A DNA stretch of 64,000 nt from Chlorops oryzae (lineage: Eukaryota; Arthropoda; Insecta; Diptera; Chloropidae). The stretch is taken from positions 145,571,420 through 145,635,419 of the forward strand of contig CM035806.1 in assembly GCA_020466095.1 (NCBI GenBank). Direction: 5' to 3'. Positions within the stretch are counted from its first letter, which is position 1; each line of letters begins with the position of its first letter. Shown here piece by piece: positions 57,820 to 64,000 of this stretch. The translations under genes were made by a program, and so were the position numbers. Below the pieces are notes generated by a model. That model had not been told where the DNA came from and ran no database searches. It saw only the letters and a program-made list of their open reading frames with translations.

Positions 57820-57876
57820 ACATCGAAGTTTTTCGATGCATCGTTTGCAGCCATCGATGTTTTTTAAGCATCGCTA
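57820..57876. promoter_or_regulatory. ATCGATG/CGATG cluster at the PHAF1 promoter
   Basis: ACATCGAAG, TTCGATGCATCG and CCATCGATG occur just before unique leader sequence that ends in a consensus donor at 58070. It is a variant of the CGATA clusters, richer in CGATG. Confidence 0.35.
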
Positions 57877-58070
57877 ACCAGTGGTGCCAATTTTTGTGTC
57901 ATTTCGCTCGACACTTTAAAGTCAGCAGTGAATTTTGAATAAACTAGTTTGTGCATTTTAACTATTTTATCCAATTGAACGGGAATCTTAAGATCATAAT
58001 TCCAATCTCATCATCGAAGAAATTTTTGGAATCACTGCATCATAATAGAAGGAAATAGCATTTTTGTTCG

Positions 58071-58396
58071 GTGAGTATTTTGTGCCATGTACGATTTGGC
58101 GGGAAAGTGCCTTGCTGTTTACTTTTGCAATGCTACCAATCAATTTTCTGTTTGATGTTTGTCTTTGTTTTCGTATTGACTTCATAACGCTTTGTGCGCA
58201 TATTCGTGTCAATCAATTCATCAAAGCGAGAAATAAAATAATCGCTTTTAAGAAATTAAAAAGAATATATATAAACAGCTAATCAGCCCTTTGGGAAATT
58301 TTTATTCGTCTGAGTAAGTGGAATATGCAGTTTTGCGCATTAAATACTATAGACTAAGAAAAACTTGGTTTCTTTGTTTTTGCGTATCAATTTCAG
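58071..58396 (+). other. Probable 5'-UTR intron of the PHAF1 gene
   Basis: TTGTTCG|GTGAGT at 58070/58071 and CAATTTCAG|CAG at 58396/58397 bound an intron in the leader of the PHAF1 gene. The first exon would begin near 57900. Inferred from splice consensus only. Confidence 0.4.
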
Positions 58397-58640
58397 CAGT
58401 TATATTACAACACTCATATATACAAAAAAGAAAAAACGCACGAAAACACTGATTAAAGGAAAAGCAATACAAAGGTGGCTGGTTCTTCGTTTCACTGCCC
58501 TCTCTACGTTTAGAGTGTAGAATAAAAAAAAAAAAAAGAAAAGAAAATTTGTTAGCTGGAATTGGGAAATTATCACTTCGATTTTGTACAGCTTAACATA
58601 AAGCCGTTCAGGTGCCTTAAAATCATAACACAGGCTAGCA

Positions 58641-59978
58641 ATGCTCGACTTGGAAATCGTACCCGAGATATCGCTCGGCTGTGAAACATGGGAATTCGTG
58701 CTCGGTATGCACTTTTCCCAGGCGATAGCCATCATTCAGTCGCAAGTGGGTATCATAAAAGGCGTGCAAGTCCTGTATTCAGATACGAATCCCCTGGGAG
58801 TGGACCTCATTATTAATTTGCCACAAGATGGTCTTCGCTTAATCTTCGATCCGGTTGTACAACGTCTCAAGACAATTGAGGTTTTCAACATGAAATTGGT
58901 GAAACTGAAGTATGGTGGTGTTTACTTTAATTCTCCCGAAGTGCTTCCATCTATCGAACAGATAGAACATTCTTTTGGCGCCACGCACCCTGGTGTGTAC
59001 GATGCTGCAAAGCAACTTTTTGCACTTCATTTTCGCGGTTTGAGCTTCTATTTTCCTGTCGATAGCAAATTACATGCTGGTTATGCTCATGGTCTGGGCT
59101 CTCTAGTGTTCTTGAGCGGTGCATCGCCGGTTGTATCAAAGATGGCACTGTATGCTGGCAGTAATGTTGCAGAGAATCGACCACCGCCATTGCCATTAGC
59201 TTGCTATCTTCGCCAAATGTACTTAGAAACAGCGACGGTCATACGCTCGGCGATGGGATCCACTAAGGGGCTAAAATTAAAGCTCTTCACGGAGGGATCC
59301 GGACGATCATTGGAGCCACGTCGACAGTGCTTTATAAAAGAAGTGCTCTTTGGCGATAGTTGTCAAGATGTTGCAATGAACTTGGGTGCTCCCAATCGTA
59401 TATTCTTCAAGAGCGAGGATAAAATGAAAATTCACTCATCGAGTGTTAATCGTCAGGCTCAAAGTAAACGAAGTGATATATTCTTTAACTACTTTACGCT
59501 GGGCATCGATGTGTTATTCGATGCTCGCACTCAAACATGCAAGAAATTTATTTTGCATACGAACTATCCAGGCCATTTCAATTTCAATATGTACCACCGT
59601 TGTGAATTTCAGTTTCAAGTGCCCTCGGATCGCTCATGCGACGCAGCGACCGCAGCAATCTCGAATAGGAACTGTACCGGAAATGGAAGCGATTCGATGA
59701 ATGAAGGTATCAATATCACTGCCTATTCGAAATGGGATGAAATAAGTGCCGTACTAGCGCCTTCGGAGCGACCGGTTGTACTGCATCGTGCCAGCTCGAC
59801 TAATACGGCAAACCCGTTCGGTTCAACCTTTTGCTATGGCTATCAAGACATCATATTTGAGGTGATGGCAAATAATCACATTGCGTCTGTGACGCTGTAC
59901 AGCTCTGCACCAGTCAAACAAGTAGAACATCTATGGAAACAGCACAAAATGCAGGACATACGCCTTACCGTTGCGTGA
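58641..59978 (+). CDS. PHAF1 / UPF0183 (C16orf70) homologue
   Basis: A single coding exon gives 445 aa (human about 422). In mammals the protein binds FAM... BCAS3 partner complexes that associate with phosphoinositides at autophagosome formation sites; the fly function is not established. Recognisable family stretches include the N-terminus EIVPEISLGCETWEFVLGMH, PLGVDLIINLPQDGLRLIFD, FGATHPGVYDAAKQLFALHF, EVLFGDSCQDVAMNLGAPNR and SDIFFNYFTLGIDVLFDART. No signal or transmembrane segment is seen. The Drosophila counterpart is, I believe, CG7083. The start MLDLEIVPEIS is at the conserved position. Confidence 0.88.
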   Translation: MLDLEIVPEISLGCETWEFVLGMHFSQAIAIIQSQVGIIKGVQVLYSDTNPLGVDLIINLPQDGLRLIFDPVVQRLKTIEVFNMKLVKLKYGGVYFNSPEVLPSIEQIEHSFGATHPGVYDAAKQLFALHFRGLSFYFPVDSKLHAGYAHGLGSLVFLSGASPVVSKMALYAGSNVAENRPPPLPLACYLRQMYLETATVIRSAMGSTKGLKLKLFTEGSGRSLEPRRQCFIKEVLFGDSCQDVAMNLGAPNRIFFKSEDKMKIHSSSVNRQAQSKRSDIFFNYFTLGIDVLFDARTQTCKKFILHTNYPGHFNFNMYHRCEFQFQVPSDRSCDAATAAISNRNCTGNGSDSMNEGINITAYSKWDEISAVLAPSERPVVLHRASSTNTANPFGSTFCYGYQDIIFEVMANNHIASVTLYSSAPVKQVEHLWKQHKMQDIRLTVA

Positions 59979-61106
59979 ATAGAAGAAATCACCGACTCAT
60001 CTAACATCATCGAAATGGTTGCATGCAACAAAAGGAAAAAAAAAAAAAAAAAAAAAAAAAAATTAAAATGAAAAAATAAAAATGAGATGGAAAAGGAAGA
60101 CGATGTCGTCAGGGATTGGGAGGATGGTCCAAAATTTCAACTTTTTGTTGATCAGTTGTATCTATATTAGATTAGTATTACAAAATCGTAAATCCAACCT
60201 CGAGCCCATCCGCTGGGCAGACTCCTCTACTCCTCTTTACATATTGGAAGAAAAATAATTCGGATCTAAGTATCTAAGCAATACATACACATAGTACATA
60301 TAGGATGTGTACATTTACTTCACTACATAATTACAAATTATTGTATTTAGTGATCGATTGAAAATTCATTTTAAATAATGAGTACACATTTGTAAGCGTA
60401 TATTTGCGTGACTCTGGAAACGCGTTGCATTGAATGTATGTGTGCATGCCAAATATATGAGAGAAATATGTAAAAGTCTTCAAGTGCACAATACGGGTAT
60501 ATGAAAAATGTATTTCGTCGAACGTATGTACGTACACATACATATATATATATATATAATACATCTATATATGTATATATATAAATGTCCTCAATCAAAA
60601 CAATTTTTAGTGGTAATTCCAATCGGAATACATATTAAATTTAAGGAAATTTATTATTAAGAAAGTTTTTAATAAAATTTGGCAAATCTAGCCTTAAAAT
60701 CATTTTTAGCCAAATTGTTTCTTGGTCGGTAGGGGCAAAAACCAGAATACGTTTTTTTGATTTTTCATTTTTATGTTCATTTGTACCATCAATCGCAGGC
60801 CTAAATTTTGCTAAAACTGTAGAAAAACAAAAATTAAATATGAGAAAATGTTGAGAGAAATTTCATTTAAGGCCAGTTAAGGAAAATTTCTATTCGTTAG
60901 CAGAGACTTGGCGCAAAACCACTTTAAGGGTACCAATTTTTTTTTTTTTTTTTGAAAAATTTCAAAATAAAATTTAATTTTAGAAATTTTTTGAGTCATT
61001 CAGGGGATATATCCCCTAAAACAAAACGGGCGAAAGTGATACAGGCGGAAACTTAGACTCTTTTCTTTTGCGGTAATAAACTGGATCTATTGATTTCAGC
61101 GCTGAG
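59979..61106. other. PHAF1 3' UTR and intergenic DNA
   Basis: Poly(A) at 60036-60062, an alternating TA/CATA tract at 60537-60590 and AT-rich DNA. The initiator and leader of the primase gene must lie close to its ATG, after a TTTCAG at 61094-61099 that could be a leader acceptor. No other gene is seen. Confidence 0.5.
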
Positions 61107-62642
61107 ATGCCGGAGCTTACAAATGACAAAATGACGCAAGAAGAAGTTGAAGAACAGTCCGCCTATGATTCTACAATGCTACCAGATATGCTGCCAGTAT
61201 ATTACAAACGTCTGTTTCCACATCTTCCATTCTATCGTTGGCTTTCCTATGCAAACTGTATGTTTCTTTCTTAGCATTCGCTTAGTTTTCTCTAACTTAT
61301 AATTATTATTATTCATTTAAAATTGCCATTCATCTCTTTCTCATTCAATGATCGATCGAATGCAGTGCGAGATACTTTTGTGCGACGTGAAATTTCTTTT
61401 ACTCTTCATGATGACATATACATTCGTTTTTTGTCCTTTGATACACAAAATGAATTTGAAAAGGAAATCTGTGCACGAAATCCACATAAGATCGATATTG
61501 GCCCTGTCATGAATAAAAGGTAACATACATACATACATAACATAGATGATTCGAATATTTGAATATGTGTACATAATTGTTTTGCTTGGACTTTTCCATT
61601 TCGTAGGCCTCGTGACTTCCGTTCGTCGAGTTCGACTTTAGAGCCGCAAGAACGTGAATTGGTCTTCGACATCGATATGACCGATTACGATGATGTACGC
61701 ACTTGCTGCAGTGGAACCGATGTATGCGTCAAATGTTGGAAATTCGTAGCGTTAGCTGCGCGCATCTTGGACTTGGCACTTCGTGACGATTTCGGTTTTG
61801 AGCATATACTTTGGGTATTTTCTGGTCGTCGTGGTGTACATTGTTGGGTCTGTGATGATACCGCTCGTGTGTTGGATGCACGTGGACGAGCCGCAGTTGC
61901 AGAATATCTGCAAATATCAACACAATTTAATGTCGGCGGTTTCAGCGTGCCGCGAGTTCAGCTAACGGATCGTGTCCATCATAGTGTTAAACGTGCACTG
62001 CGCATAATTGAACCGCTGTTTGAGGAAGTCATATTGGATGATCAAAACGTTTTTGGCACGCCAAATGGCATTACATACCTAGCTGCCATGATACCGGATG
62101 ATATTGCACGAAAAGAACTTTCAGCGTATTTACATAAAAATCATGAACCTGGTGCAGATTCGAGAGCTATTTGGACATCGCTGAAAAAGTTTTCCAATTC
62201 GATGAGAACGAATACAACGAATTCGGCTGCCAGTGCTGTTTGGAGTCGAAAACTGAAGCACATTATCGAGGAGATACAAATTGCTATGCTATATCCGCGC
62301 CTCGATATCAATGTTACGAAAGGATTCAATCACTTGCTGAAAGCCCCGTTCTGTATTCATCCGGCAACTGGTAAAGTTTGCGTGCCATTCAACGTGAATG
62401 CCGCTGGAAAATTTGATCCAACTACGGTACCGACGATAGCGAAACTGCTTCAAGAGATCAACGTTTTCGACGATAAATCAAAAAGCCATCAGGAAACACC
62501 AAACGATAAAAGTCGCATCAAAGACTACAAAAAGACGAGCATGTTCAAAGGAGTCGTCGTTTTTGAAGAGTTCCTACGAAAAATGGAGAGCAGTTTCAAG
62601 GCAAAGCAAAATGACAGTAAAGAGCAAAAGCTGGATTTCTAA
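61107..62642 (+). CDS. Prim1: DNA primase small (catalytic) subunit
   Basis: Three exons (61107-61257, 61366-61519, 61607-62642) give 446 aa (human PRIM1 420). With the large subunit and DNA polymerase alpha it synthesises the RNA primers for replication. The catalytic aspartates are visible in FDIDMTDYDD (D123, D125), preceded by LPDMLPVYYKRLFPHLPFYR and the exon-2 block REISFTLHDDIYIRF. The zinc motif is CCSGTDVCVKCW, and FGFEHILWVFSGRRGVHCWV is the most conserved stretch. RLDINVTKGFNHLLKAPFCI and the terminal KTSMFKGVVVFEEFLRKME close the match. Splices A|GTATGT-type, TGCAG|TG and CGTAG|G keep frame. Confidence 0.95.
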
Positions 62643-63383
<741 letters not shown>

Positions 63384-64000
63384 GCTGTTGGGATCTAAGG
63401 AAGTGAAGCGCTCAGACGGGGTCGAGCGTATAAACGTTCCTTTATTCCAAAGCTGGGATATAGGAAACCAAGCGCTCAGACAGTGTCGAGCGTATAATAG
63501 TCCCTATATTTCCTTTTAAATAAAAGATTGTATCTAAGGTTTAATCCTTTTATTTAATGTTTGAATCCTTAGGTCTAAACAGAATTACTTATCCTAACTT
63601 GAAACTGCCCTATGCTTCCGACGTCGTGGCCCGTGGGTGAGTACGCTCGCAGAAGAAGTCCCGTTGAGTCTCAGACTGAGTCTGAGCTTCCAGTCGTCGA
63701 AGCTCCGTTTTTATAGATCAATATTGCTGATCTTACAATATTGAATATTCCCATGATCCGCGATCGTCGTCGATTCTTCCAGAACATATTGCATAATCTT
63801 GACCGCGACCTTCACCTGCAATTGTACCAACATTGCCATACTGTTGTTGTTGCCTTTACTTCCGTTCACTTAGTGGAGTTGTTTTTGTTGTTGCCAGCGA
63901 TCGAATTGCAATTGTGCATTGGCTGTTGTAGTGCTGATGTTTGTCAATCGTGCTTATACTGTGCCGGTGTTGTTGTTGTTACCAGCGGCCGAACTGCATG
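63384..64000. mobile_element. Possible retroelement terminus at the window edge
   Basis: A 66-bp-period direct repeat (AAGCGCTCAGAC..GTCGAGCGTATAA at 63406 and 63471) is followed by GC-richer, (TTG)n-punctuated DNA in which CCAGCG.CCGAA/TCGAACTGCA recurs (63894 and 63983). Distinct composition and subrepeats suggest an LTR or 5' untranslated region of a retroelement continuing past the window. No coding domain is present to prove it. Confidence 0.3.

Overview
The window is nuclear DNA from a higher (cyclorrhaphan) fly. Genes are interrupted by GT-AG introns of 50 bp to 2.5 kb, intergenic DNA is AT-rich and full of microsatellites and small DNA-transposon relics, and the conceptual proteins read as close homologues of Drosophila and mammalian housekeeping proteins. 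The MITE and CATA-repeat load suggests a tephritid-like fly rather than Drosophila itself. That placement is inference; no organelle or rRNA marker is present.

Layout. 1-5.2 kb (+): a NUDT9-type ADP-ribose hydrolase, then PRMT7/Art7. 5.6-7.1 kb (-): a tektin-2-like axonemal protein, tail to tail with Art7. 8.5-14.4 kb (+): the 14-WD-repeat actin disassembly factor flare/AIP1, rebuilt here from eight exons. 14.4-26.7 kb has no protein gene I can support. It is probably the upstream/5' intronic territory of the next gene and holds MITEs, a large inverted repeat and a 1.76-kb CAT/CAC triplet satellite. 26.7-30.2 kb (+): a BTB/POZ plus two-C2H2-finger transcription factor whose last exon is frame-disrupted. 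32.5-33.5 kb (-): NOSIP. 34.2-35.4 kb (-): a secreted protein with four chitin-binding domains. 36-36.8 kb (-): NUBP2. 39.4-40.7 kb (-): Hen1 small-RNA methyltransferase. 42.2-43.4 kb (+): TMEM19. 46.1-46.9 and 48.5-49.3 kb (+): two secreted proteins, one unidentified and acidic, one with a Kazal-like cysteine array. 52.2-53.8 kb (-): GRASP. 56.1-56.5 kb (-): prefoldin 6. 58.6-60.0 kb (+): PHAF1/UPF0183. 61.1-62.6 kb (+): DNA primase small subunit.

There is no operon-like logic; these are mostly independent housekeeping genes. What unites them is a recurrent promoter signature: clusters of ATCGATA/CGATA sites (DREF/BEAF-32-like), several sharing a 14-mer ATCGATAGTATCGA, lie 50-700 bp upstream of many of the start codons. 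Between genes lie hAT, pogo-like and unclassified MITEs (two with target-site duplications visible here), a stop-interrupted MADF-domain relic and a decayed coiled-coil reading frame.

Most notable: the frame disruption in the BTB-ZF gene, a start codon apparently created by splicing in the chitin-binding gene, two secreted genes with identical split-signal-peptide architecture, and a pair of inverted 370-bp MITEs carrying TGACGTCA palindromes. I found no clear evidence of a wholly new multi-gene system.
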